Below are positions 23,940 to 31,753 of a DNA stretch of 41,644 bases, in pieces. Every line of letters starts with the position of its first letter. The first letter of the stretch is position 1. Source of the stretch: Methanobacteriota archaeon (GTDB taxonomy: Archaea; Halobacteriota; Methanomicrobia; Methanomicrobiales; Methanocorpusculaceae). The position numbers were made by a program, and so were the translations under genes. The notes below the pieces were generated by a model. It did not search any database. It saw only the letters and a list, made by a program, of their open reading frames with translations, and was not told the origin of the DNA. The DNA is taken from positions 1-41,644 of the forward strand of contig JAEWXF010000012.1 of assembly GCA_023396065.1 (NCBI GenBank), written 5' to 3'.

Positions 23940-24272
23940 CTACTCGTGAATCATCACGAGCAGCATCTTGAACCGGGTGGTGGGATGTACGGCATGCGGG
24001 ACGTTTGCCGGCATGATGATCATCTGGCCTTCGGTCAGATGATGCGGAGTGCCGCCAACCGGGATGTCGGCTTCTCCTTCAAGAACGATCAGCAGTGCGT
24101 CGTAGGGAGCCGTGTGCTCGGAGAGACCTTCGCCTGCTTCAAAGGCAAATGTGGTGACCGTCCCGGCTTTTTTGTTGATGACCATCCGGGATACGATTGC
24201 GCCTGCCTGATACTCGGTAAGGGTCTTGAGATCAACCGGGGTGTTGATCAGCGAATTCGGATCGTTGTTCAT
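23940..24272 (-). CDS. Small cupin-domain protein
   Basis: 110 residues forming a single cupin barrel. Motif 1 is seen as FEAGEGLSEHTAPYDALLIVLEGE, with one His and Glu residues, and motif 2 as MPANVPHAVHPTTRFKMLLVM. Typical metal ligands are two His plus Glu in motif 1 and one His in motif 2; here one motif 1 His is replaced, so metal binding is uncertain. Such proteins are usually small-molecule binding or isomerase-like, and no substrate can be named. GAGG lies 5 nt before the ATG. It is cotranscribed with, or follows by 57 nt, the GNAT gene. Confidence 0.85.
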   Translation of the reverse strand: MNNDPNSLINTPVDLKTLTEYQAGAIVSRMVINKKAGTVTTFAFEAGEGLSEHTAPYDALLIVLEGEADIPVGGTPHHLTEGQMIIMPANVPHAVHPTTRFKMLLVMIHE

Positions 24273-24329
24273 AGTTCCTCGTATAGGATGCCGGAGGTGA
24301 TAAACATCAGCATCCGGGAAAAAGATATC

Positions 24330-24812
24330 TCAGAACCACCGCATCATAACGATTGCATCCTCGCCGTCCGCATAATACTCTCCGAACACAATCACATCCT
24401 CATACCCGATTTTTTCGTAGAAGCCATGCGCTGCGGTGTTGCTTGCCCGGACCTCCAGACTGCAGGCACAGCAGCCTTCAAGGAAGAAGTCGCGTTCGAC
24501 TTTGCGCAGCAGCAGCCTGCCGATGCCAAAGCCCCGCAGTTCGGGAACAACGGCAATATTGCAGACATGCCCGTACTTTTCCTCGTCCGTCTCCTCGATC
24601 ATGCCGGCGGAGAACCCGACGATTCTCCCCTCCGCCTCGGCTACATAAAAGGAGGTGAGGTACAGGGTCATCATCTCGATCATTCCCTTATAATCCCAGG
24701 GATCCGAAAAACACGTCAGTTCAATCCGGTAGATGTCCGGAATATCATCCAGTACCGCTTTGCGGATGGTGCAGCCGGCTGCTGTTCCACCAACCCCTCT
24801 CACCACTACCAT
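24330..24812 (-). CDS. GNAT N-acetyltransferase, RimI-like
   Basis: A 160-residue GNAT-fold enzyme. IRKAVLDDIPDIYRIELTCFSDPW at the start and NIAVVPELRGFGIGRLLLRKVE (acetyl-CoA loop RGFGIG) followed by LEVRASNTAAHGFYEKIGYE are the RimI/NAT hallmark segments. It probably acetylates protein N-termini, as archaeal RimI/Ard1 does; EVRASN.A..FYEK.G is particularly diagnostic. The ATG at 24812 gives a slightly longer N-terminus than the core; internal GTGs at residues 3-4 are possible. It is divergent from DUF1015 and shares its TATA region. Confidence 0.85.
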   Translation of the reverse strand: MVVVRGVGGTAAGCTIRKAVLDDIPDIYRIELTCFSDPWDYKGMIEMMTLYLTSFYVAEAEGRIVGFSAGMIEETDEEKYGHVCNIAVVPELRGFGIGRLLLRKVERDFFLEGCCACSLEVRASNTAAHGFYEKIGYEDVIVFGEYYADGEDAIVMMRWF

Positions 24813-24836
24813 TGCTATTTTAGTATTGTCGCCGAA

Positions 24837-24847
24837 CTATATTATAG
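24837..24847. promoter_or_regulatory. Near-palindromic TATA element shared by divergent genes
   Basis: CTATATTATAG reads as a TATA box on both strands. Its centre is about 21 nt before the DUF1015 ATG and about 29 nt before the GNAT ATG. The 49-bp gap leaves no room for separate full promoters, so both genes may use this single element and make short-leader or leaderless mRNAs. Confidence 0.4.
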
Positions 24848-24861
24848 GAGTCTTTGAAATA

Positions 24862-26121
24862 ATGGTCACCCTCTATCCGTTTACCGGCCTCCATCCGTCC
24901 GATGAGGCGTTCCCCTTTGTGCCGTCCGTACCCTACGACGTCATCAGTGCTGAGGAAGCGGCACGCGAGATTGCGAAAAATGAGAAGTCCCTTCTCCGGG
25001 TTATCCGGACCGATGCGGAGCTGCCGGACCTCGATCCGCACGACAATAAAATTTACGAACGGGCACATGAGATGTTTGAGAAGATGAAGGCCGACGGCCT
25101 TCTTGTCTCCGATACGCACCCGGCGTTCTATATTTACCGGATTACGCTTGCTGGCGAGACCTTTACCGGTCTGATCTCCTGTGTGAGCGTGGCCGAGTAT
25201 AAGGATGATACCATTAAAAAGCATGAGCTGACCCGGTATGATAAAGAGGAGGACCGGACCCGTCACATCGATGCGGTGTCGGCTCACACCGGTCAGGTGT
25301 TCCTTCTGTACAAGGATCCGGGAACAATGCATGCCCGGATTTCGGCGCTTGCGGATACAATGCAGCCGTTCGGCGAGTACCGGAGCGAAGGAGGAAACCT
25401 GCATCAGATTTACCGGGTGGATGATCCGGCAGAAATTTCGCGGATCGAACAGATGTTTGCCGAGGTCCCGAACCTCTACATTGCGGACGGTCACCACCGG
25501 GCAAAATCCTCGGCGAATGTCTATGACCGCCGTGTGGCGGAGGGACGGGCAAGCCCGGATGCGGCCAGATTCATGGCCGTGCTGTTCGCTCACGATACGG
25601 TGAGAATCTACGGATATCACCGGCTGATTCGGGATCTTGCCGGAATGAATGCTGATCAGTTCCTCGGGGATCTGGCTCTGCGGTTTACGATTACGCCGGT
25701 CAAAAAAGTGGATGTGACGAAGAATGCCGTTCCGCCGGTGGCAGAGGCCGACGGGTCCCGGCATGTTATCCATCTGTATCTGGAGAGTCAGTGGTATGAG
25801 CTGACCCGGCCGGTGAACCCGCATGCTGATGCGATTGAGCGGCTGGATGTTTCTGTTCTGCAGGAGTCGGTCCTTGATGATATGCTGGGTATCTTTGATC
25901 CCCGCGGTGATCCGAGAATTGCGTTTGTCGGCGGTATCGTGCCGCTTGCAGATGTGGTGAAGGAGGTTGACGCCGGAGAGTACTCAGCCGCATTTATTAT
26001 GCAGCCGGTGACCGCTCAGGGCGTCATTGATGTTGCGGATAATGCGATGATTATGCCGCCGAAGTCGACATGGTTTGAACCGAAGCTGCTGTCCGGCATG
26101 GTTATCCATGAGATCAGATAA
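24862..26121 (+). CDS. DUF1015 family protein
   Basis: A 419-residue soluble protein of the DUF1015 family, recognised from the start (YPFTGLHPSDEAFPFVPSVPYDVIS) and the core motif YIADGHHRAKSSANVYDRR near residue 210. The family is widespread in methanogens and bacteria, and its biochemical role is not settled. The GHHR motif suggests a metal or phosphate-binding catalytic site. The longer frame from 24733 would read through the divergent GNAT gene. The ATG at 24862 matches where family conservation begins and has GGAG 11 nt upstream. A strong bidirectional terminator follows. Confidence 0.88.
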   Translation: MVTLYPFTGLHPSDEAFPFVPSVPYDVISAEEAAREIAKNEKSLLRVIRTDAELPDLDPHDNKIYERAHEMFEKMKADGLLVSDTHPAFYIYRITLAGETFTGLISCVSVAEYKDDTIKKHELTRYDKEEDRTRHIDAVSAHTGQVFLLYKDPGTMHARISALADTMQPFGEYRSEGGNLHQIYRVDDPAEISRIEQMFAEVPNLYIADGHHRAKSSANVYDRRVAEGRASPDAARFMAVLFAHDTVRIYGYHRLIRDLAGMNADQFLGDLALRFTITPVKKVDVTKNAVPPVAEADGSRHVIHLYLESQWYELTRPVNPHADAIERLDVSVLQESVLDDMLGIFDPRGDPRIAFVGGIVPLADVVKEVDAGEYSAAFIMQPVTAQGVIDVADNAMIMPPKSTWFEPKLLSGMVIHEIR

Positions 26122-26195
26122 CTGAGCAGAACGACGAAAACCCTACTTATTTTCTGCCGGAAAAATACGGCACCTCCTGCTGCAAAAATCGATAC

Positions 26196-26244
26196 ATTCC
26201 GGTTTACTGAGGAGCCGCTTCGCGGCTCCTCAGCAAACCGGAAT
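26196..26244. terminator. Long bidirectional terminator hairpin
   Basis: ATTCCGGTTT, then CTGAGGAGCCGC, loop TTC, GCGGCTCCTCAG, then AAACCGGAAT: about 22 bp paired with one A-C mismatch. It lies between the convergent DUF1015 and PEGA genes and ends right at the PEGA stop codon. A hairpin this strong is unusual for archaea, where T-runs dominate; it may also be an mRNA 3' stabiliser. Confidence 0.7.
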
Positions 26245-27525
26245 TTACGAAAACTCCGCCCGCGTCACCTGCCGGGGAAGTACCGTAATCTCCCGGGTAT
26301 CCTCCGACGACGGACTCACCCGTATCGTATACTTCCCGATCGGCATATGGGGAAACACCACCGGTGTCCGTTCCCCGGTATCTTTCCCGTGAATATACAC
26401 CTTCGCCCCCGGTTTCTCGCTCGTCACCAGAAGATACCCGCAGGAATACTCAATCATCTGCGGCATCGCCACATCCAGAACGAAACTCTCTCCCGACAGC
26501 TGGATATCCTTCTCCACCGGATAATACCCGAGACGGGAAACTGTAATCTTATGAAAACCGTCCGACAACCCCGGAATCGTATACGGTGTATGATAGCCCG
26601 TATCCATACCGTCCACGAAAATCCTCGCGCCGGGAACCGGGGAAGTCACCCGGACCGAATAGGTCGTATACTCCCGCGGCTCAGCCCGGACCGCAGTCCC
26701 CGTCCGCTTCACATCTCCGGCGTAGAACGACACATACTCAGATCCGTTCTTCACCACAAAAAACTGCTGCGTATCCGGCCAGGCCCGTGTCTCCGGAATC
26801 ATACCCAGACTCAGATCCCCGTCAATACTGTACCGGCACCCGGCAAACGCATCCGAGAGAATCGTATACTCCCGCATCGCCTCCGTACCGACGGTAAACC
26901 GGGCATAACTCACCGTCCGGGAAACGATCGGATACGACCCGCGGTCATACGCAAACTCCGACTTCGTCGCAGACACCCGGACCGTCGCCCACGTATCCCC
27001 CTTGATACCGCCGACAACGTACGGAGTATCAATCGCCTCCCGGTACAGTTTCTTATTATTTATCGTAATCACCACCGGCCCGGGCGACGCATACACCAGA
27101 ACCGCTCCCGTCGAACTGATCTCCCCGTCCCCCAGAATCTGACCGTACTTCTGCATACCCGACGGAATATCAAACGAAACTTTCCCGCTTCTCATCAGAT
27201 CAAACGTATTCTCCCGGGAATGATTCCATCCGTCCGACACCGACACCGTATAGCGTCCTGCCGGGAGATTTTCAAACGTATACGGCGTTACCTGTCCCGT
27301 ATACTCCCCGTTCAGATAAATCAGCGAAAACGGCGGATCAGACCGGACCGTCAGATTATGCAGCGTCTCCCGGGGTTCAGCATCCGACGAATCATTCACC
27401 GGCAGAACCTCATCCAAAACCGGCACCTCCGAAACCTCCTCAGGCGGCGAAACACATCCCGCCGCCATCACCGCAACGACACACAGCAGCAGAACACCGG
27501 CACCCAGTGCCTCACCACCCCTCAT
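26245..27525 (-). CDS. PEGA-domain lipoprotein
   Basis: A 426-residue lipoprotein: signal segment LGAGVLLLCVVAVMAAGC with Cys22 as lipidation site, then a spacer. Three PEGA-like units follow: one near residues 60-115 (NGEYTGQVTPYTFENLPAG), one near 290-345 (VDGMDTGYHTPYTIPGLSDG) and one near 365-425 (IHGKDTGERTPVVFPHMPIG). A middle beta domain of about 160 residues is unassigned. PEGA domains are short surface beta folds thought to bind cell-wall or carbohydrate partners. The ATG overlaps the stop of the upstream ABC ATPase (ATGA), so it is the last gene of the transporter operon; it may help hold the transporter at the surface layer. Confidence 0.85.
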   Translation of the reverse strand: MRGGEALGAGVLLLCVVAVMAAGCVSPPEEVSEVPVLDEVLPVNDSSDAEPRETLHNLTVRSDPPFSLIYLNGEYTGQVTPYTFENLPAGRYTVSVSDGWNHSRENTFDLMRSGKVSFDIPSGMQKYGQILGDGEISSTGAVLVYASPGPVVITINNKKLYREAIDTPYVVGGIKGDTWATVRVSATKSEFAYDRGSYPIVSRTVSYARFTVGTEAMREYTILSDAFAGCRYSIDGDLSLGMIPETRAWPDTQQFFVVKNGSEYVSFYAGDVKRTGTAVRAEPREYTTYSVRVTSPVPGARIFVDGMDTGYHTPYTIPGLSDGFHKITVSRLGYYPVEKDIQLSGESFVLDVAMPQMIEYSCGYLLVTSEKPGAKVYIHGKDTGERTPVVFPHMPIGKYTIRVSPSSEDTREITVLPRQVTRAEFS

Positions 27526-28241
27526 TCCCGCAACCCCCCGGCATACATTGAGAACGCATCCATATCCATCAGCCTAAACGTTCCCCTGTCCAGAACACCC
27601 ACCCGATCACACATCACCCGCATAACCTCAGGATCATGCGACACAAACACACAGGCCGTCCCCCGTTCCCGCTGCAGATCCCGCATCAGCATCAGAATCT
27701 GTGCCTGCACCGACATATCCAGCATCGACGTCGGCTCATCCGCCACAATCAGCCGGGGCGACAGAGAATACACCCGGACCATCATCGCCCGCTGCAGCTC
27801 GCCGCCCGACAACTGACTCGGATAACAGAAAAACTGATCAGGCCGCAGACCAACCGCCCGGACCAGCGGCAAAAGTTCCGCAAATGCCGCATCCCGGTCC
27901 ATCTTCCGGTGAAACACCAGCGGCTCGGTCACACTCTCAACCAGCCGCATACGCGGATCCATCGACACCTCGGGATGCTGGAAAAGCATCTGCATCATCG
28001 GCCTGATCTCCCGCAGCCGCCGCGACGAAACCCGGAACACATCCTCCCCCGCAATCAGCACCCGGCCGCCGGACAACCGTTCCAGTCCCAGCAGACACCT
28101 CCCGAGTGTTGACTTTCCCGAACCGCTCATCCCGAACAGTCCCAGCGTCTCCCCTGCATCAAGCGTAAACGTCACATCGCGGAAAATATCCCCGTGACCA
28201 TACGTCTTATACAGACCCTCAGCACTCAGCAGCGGCTGCAT
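27522..28241 (-). CDS. Dipeptide/nickel-type ABC transporter ATPase (OppF/DppF/NikE-like)
   Basis: A 239-residue ABC ATPase with Walker A GMSGSGKST, Q-loop MLFQHPEVSMDPR, signature LSGGELQRAMM, Walker B LIVADEPTSMLD and switch VSHD, all intact. The MDPR next to the Q-loop marks the peptide/nickel family. It is shorter than usual DppF (about 310-320) and lacks the C-terminal oligopeptide-domain Cys motif, unlike its partner. The ATG at 28241 has GGAGG 8 nt upstream, overlaps the partner ATPase by 16 nt and is preferred over a 15-codon extension. Confidence 0.9.
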   Translation of the reverse strand: MQPLLSAEGLYKTYGHGDIFRDVTFTLDAGETLGLFGMSGSGKSTLGRCLLGLERLSGGRVLIAGEDVFRVSSRRLREIRPMMQMLFQHPEVSMDPRMRLVESVTEPLVFHRKMDRDAAFAELLPLVRAVGLRPDQFFCYPSQLSGGELQRAMMVRVYSLSPRLIVADEPTSMLDMSVQAQILMLMRDLQRERGTACVFVSHDPEVMRVMCDRVGVLDRGTFRLMDMDAFSMYAGGLRE

Positions 28242-29152
28242 CGTACCCGCCTCCCGCAAATCTCCCGCATCAGCGGATGGACACAACTCTCACACGGATG
28301 CGGACACCGGTCATGGAAATAGCAGCCGTCCGGCAGCTGCAGCAGACCCGGACACACCCCCGGCATCGCATGCATACCGTTCCGCGGCAGGGCCGCAATC
28401 AGCCCTTTCGTATACGGATGAACAGGATCAGCAAACACCTCAGCCGCAGGTCCCGCCTCAACCAGCTCCCCCGAATACAGGACCCCGACCGTATCCCCGA
28501 TCATCTCCGCAAGCTCAAGATCATGAGTAATCATCAGAATAGAATCCCGCTCCCGCCTCTTCAGATCCAGAAACATAGCAGTCGTCCGCTGCCGGGCCGC
28601 AAAATCAAGACCCTTCGTCGGTTCATCCGCAACCAGCAGACGGGGACTTGCCGCAAGGGCAATCCCCGTCGTCAGCCGCTGCCGCATCCCGCCCGACAGC
28701 TCATGCGGATACGACGACGCCACCAGTCCCGGATCCGCAAACGACAGAGACGACAAAATCTCCCGGACCCTGGCCGGCTGCTCACCCTCCGGCATCCCCG
28801 ACACAGACAGAACCTCCGAAACCTGCCTCCCGCACCGCATCAGCGGATCCAGCGAACCCGTCGGATTCTGGGGAATCAGAGAAATCTCATGTCCCCGCAG
28901 CCGGGCAAACTCCGGTTCAGGTAACGACAGAATCTCCGTCCCGCAGTACCGGATACTCCCGGAGACCCGGGCAGACGGCGGCAACAGATGCAGAACCGCC
29001 TGACCGATCACCGACTTCCCGGACCCGGTCTCACCCACCAGAACAGATATCTCCCCTTCCCGTACCGAAAAACTCACATCCTGAGACGCCCGGATCAGAC
29101 CCCGGCGGGTCGGAAACGACACATTGAGACCGGAAATCTCCAGAATATTCAC
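28226..29152 (-). CDS. Dipeptide/nickel-type ABC transporter ATPase (OppD/DppD/NikD-like)
   Basis: A 308-residue ABC ATPase: Walker A GETGSGKS, LIPQNPTGSLDPLMR, signature LSGGMRQR, Walker B LLVADEPTKGLD, switch ITHD. The end has the oligo_HPY extension (HPYTKGLIAALPRN) and a Cys-rich tail with CYFHDRCPHPCESC, comparable to the Fe-S cluster-type motif known in DppD-family ATPases. It pairs with the second ATPase to drive import. It overlaps the permease gene by 4 nt. Confidence 0.92.
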   Translation of the reverse strand: MNILEISGLNVSFPTRRGLIRASQDVSFSVREGEISVLVGETGSGKSVIGQAVLHLLPPSARVSGSIRYCGTEILSLPEPEFARLRGHEISLIPQNPTGSLDPLMRCGRQVSEVLSVSGMPEGEQPARVREILSSLSFADPGLVASSYPHELSGGMRQRLTTGIALAASPRLLVADEPTKGLDFAARQRTTAMFLDLKRRERDSILMITHDLELAEMIGDTVGVLYSGELVEAGPAAEVFADPVHPYTKGLIAALPRNGMHAMPGVCPGLLQLPDGCYFHDRCPHPCESCVHPLMREICGRRVRCSRC

Positions 29153-30045
29153 AGAGATCCCTCCGCATCAGTGTTCGGATCTGTAATATCACGGATACCC
29201 TCCCCCGCCAGATTAAACAACAGAGTCACAACCGTAATCGCAAGACCCGGAACAATTACATTCAGAGGGGCGGTCCGCATATCGCCAAGCCCCGCATTGA
29301 TCATCGACCCCCACTCAGGAATCGACGGCGGAAGCCCGAGGCCAAGGAACGACAGAGTTGAGATCGTCAGAATCGTATGGCCCAGATCCATCGTCGCCAG
29401 TACAACCACCGGCATAACACAGTTCGGCAGCAGATGCTTCATCAGAATCCACCAGCCGGGAAGACCTGCGGCCCGTGCCGACAGCACGTACTCCGCATTC
29501 TTTTCGGAAAGCACCTGTCCCCGCATCAGCCGGGCAAACGACGCCCACTGGGCAACCGCAAGTATCAGAATCATATTCACAATACCTGAACCGAGAAGCG
29601 TCACAAGGGCAAGGGCAAGAATAATCGACGGAAACGCCAGAAACACATCAATCACCCGGGCAATACAGTTGTCCACCCACCCGCCTTTGTATCCCGCGTA
29701 GCTGCCGACCGCAGTCCCGATCACAAACGTCACTGCAATCGTCGTCACCGCAATGGCCATCGAAGTCTGCAGACCGCAGAGAACCCGGCTGAACAGATCA
29801 CGGCCCAGATAATCCGTACCAAACCAGTGTTCCGCAGACATCCACTGGTTTTTCCCGTACAAATCCGTTGCCGCCGGATCCTGCGGTGCAAGCACCGGGG
29901 CAAACACACTTACCACGAGAACAACCGCCAGCAGGACAAACACAAGCTGAAGCCCCGGCCTCTGCCGGAGCCGGTAGTACCAGTCGGCCTCGCGGGCATT
30001 GGACACCAAAACCCGGACCGGATTTCTTACGCAGGGCTCACTCAT
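29149..30045 (-). CDS. Dipeptide/nickel-type ABC permease (DppC/NikC-like)
   Basis: A 298-residue inner-membrane permease. The first helix (LQLVFVLLAVVLVVSVFAPVLAP) and the motif HWFGTDYLGRDLFSRVL are typical of DppC/NikC, followed by five more helices. The EAA-type loop is ARAAGLPGWWILMKHLLPN, contacting the ATPases. The ATG at 30045 has GAGG 7 nt upstream and overlaps the DppB-like stop by 8 nt; the 13-codon extension upstream is not needed. Confidence 0.92.
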   Translation of the reverse strand: MSEPCVRNPVRVLVSNAREADWYYRLRQRPGLQLVFVLLAVVLVVSVFAPVLAPQDPAATDLYGKNQWMSAEHWFGTDYLGRDLFSRVLCGLQTSMAIAVTTIAVTFVIGTAVGSYAGYKGGWVDNCIARVIDVFLAFPSIILALALVTLLGSGIVNMILILAVAQWASFARLMRGQVLSEKNAEYVLSARAAGLPGWWILMKHLLPNCVMPVVVLATMDLGHTILTISTLSFLGLGLPPSIPEWGSMINAGLGDMRTAPLNVIVPGLAITVVTLLFNLAGEGIRDITDPNTDAEGSL

Positions 30046-30979
30046 AGATAATCCTCGGGTCAATCGCGTGATAGAGGAGATCAATCACGAAGTTCACGAT
30101 CAAAAACATGAATACGATCACCATAATCGTACTCTCGATCAGTACCAGGTCCCGGGCCGATATCGCCTTCATCAGCATAGCGCCGATACCCGGCCAGGAA
30201 AATATGGTCTCGATAACAACAGAACCCGCGAGCAGTGCCCCAAACGACATGCCGACGACCGTCAGTACCGGCATCAGGGCATTTTTACAGGTATGGGAGA
30301 CGAGAACTTTCCTCATCGGCAGACCCTTTGCTTTGGCGAACGTGACGAAGGGTTTCTCCATCGTATCCAGCATGCTGGTCCGCATAATCCGGATGATCGA
30401 TGCCATCGTATGCAGGCCGAGAGCGACTGCCGGGAGAATGATGAACTGCGGACCGCCGTATCCGGCAACCGGTGTCAGACCAAGCCAGATGGAAAACACG
30501 AGGATGAGCATCACGGCAACCCAGAATCCGGGCATGGAAACGGAAAAGATGGTTGCCAGCCGGATGAGATGATCTGAAATTTTATTCTGATGCAGTGCTG
30601 AGTAGATGCCAAAAAACAGACCGGCCAGTACCGCAAACGTCATGGAAACGGTCGTCAGCAGAAGGGTTGGCGGCAGATACAGCATCAGGAGTTTATCCAC
30701 CGGCTTGTTGAAGAGAATGGAGTATCCCAGATCTCCGTGAAGAATTCCGCCCGCCCAGTCGAGATACTGTTCCAGAAGCGGACGGTTGAGATCATACCGG
30801 TCGGAGACCTCGGCAATCAGTTCCGGCGGCGCGACCTCCTCAAGGCCGATGTACAGATGTCGGGCGAGGACTTCGGCAGGTTCCCCCGGGGTTGCGTTCA
30901 CCACCACAAACGTAAACATCGATGCAATCAGGAGGGTCAGGATGAGGTACGCTGTTCGTTTGATGATGTAGTGATGCAT
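30038..30979 (-). CDS. Dipeptide/nickel-type ABC permease (DppB/NikB-like)
   Basis: A 313-residue permease with six helices. It starts with YIIKRTAYLILTLLIASMFTF; GEPA follows where the family has PGDP, then LDWAGGILHGDLGYSI. The EAA-type loop is FAKAKGLPMRKVLVSHTCKNALMPVLTVVG. It forms the membrane channel with the DppC-like subunit. It starts 4 nt after the SAM methyltransferase stop codon. Confidence 0.93.
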   Translation of the reverse strand: MHHYIIKRTAYLILTLLIASMFTFVVVNATPGEPAEVLARHLYIGLEEVAPPELIAEVSDRYDLNRPLLEQYLDWAGGILHGDLGYSILFNKPVDKLLMLYLPPTLLLTTVSMTFAVLAGLFFGIYSALHQNKISDHLIRLATIFSVSMPGFWVAVMLILVFSIWLGLTPVAGYGGPQFIILPAVALGLHTMASIIRIMRTSMLDTMEKPFVTFAKAKGLPMRKVLVSHTCKNALMPVLTVVGMSFGALLAGSVVIETIFSWPGIGAMLMKAISARDLVLIESTIMVIVFMFLIVNFVIDLLYHAIDPRIIYE

Positions 30980-30983
30980 AGAT

Positions 30984-31742
30984 CTACGCCTGTTTTGTCC
31001 CGGATATCAGATAGTAACTCCAGTGGTGGCTGATCTTCTGATACCATTTCAGTTGTCTGCGCTGAAGGTCCCGGATATGCATGAGGTTCTGAAAGGAAAC
31101 GTCCGCAAGACCGGCGCCGGTAAAGTATCTGCGTGCCGTACTCTCAGGAACCCCGCCGGGATTCGGGAGAGAAGCCGAGATACCGTCATTGTACGGCACC
31201 GGGGCAGGCAGCGGATCGAAAACGGTCCCGAGAGCAGCACTCATATCCCTGCGGATTTTCGTAGTGATTTTTCCGTCATCCCAGACGCCGTCAATCACGA
31301 TGACCCGGCCTCCGGGCCGGACCACACGTTTCCACGAAGCGAGAGCCTCCGCCGGATGAGGCAGGGTCCAGAGAAGATGGCGGTTGACAACAACATCAAA
31401 GCTGTCGTCGGCAAACGGCGGATTTTCCGCGTCTCCCTGCTGAAAAATCATCGAACGATGCGCAGCATCGGCTTTTTTCCTGCCGACTGCCATCATTCCT
31501 TCGGAAAGATCGATCCCGGTGACATCGTGACCCATCTCTGCAAGAATCAGACCCATTGCACCGGTTCCGCAGCCGACGTCAAGGATGCGGAGGTTTCCTT
31601 CTGGGAGTACTGTTCGGAATGTATCCATCCAGAGGTGTTTTTCTTCCCCGGTTTTCACTCCGTGGGATACATGCAGGTCATACTGACCGGCACTTGTATC
31701 CCACTTCTGCGTGATTCCGGATTTGATTTCGCTGTCGTCCAT
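30984..31742 (-). CDS. SAM-dependent methyltransferase, transporter-linked (copy 2)
   Basis: A 252-residue class I methyltransferase (Methyltransf_11/25 type). Motif I is ILDVGCGTGAMGL (about residues 53-65), motif II GIDLSEGMM, and QQGDAENPPFADDSFDVVVNRHLLWTLPHP covers the substrate side. It is a close paralogue of the methyltransferase at 33301; both start MDD and share HVSHGV near residue 25. Substrate unknown. Its place between a family-5 binding protein and its permeases suggests methylation of a small ligand or metallophore handled by this importer. Confidence 0.85.
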   Translation of the reverse strand: MDDSEIKSGITQKWDTSAGQYDLHVSHGVKTGEEKHLWMDTFRTVLPEGNLRILDVGCGTGAMGLILAEMGHDVTGIDLSEGMMAVGRKKADAAHRSMIFQQGDAENPPFADDSFDVVVNRHLLWTLPHPAEALASWKRVVRPGGRVIVIDGVWDDGKITTKIRRDMSAALGTVFDPLPAPVPYNDGISASLPNPGGVPESTARRYFTGAGLADVSFQNLMHIRDLQRRQLKWYQKISHHWSYYLISGTKQA

Positions 31743-31753
31743 GGATTTGTCCT

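Noticed and set aside
26347..27816. 489-residue Arg/His/Pro-rich plus-strand frame
   Set aside because: Composition shadow of the PEGA and ABC ATPase genes on the other strand; low-complexity basic sequence without homology.
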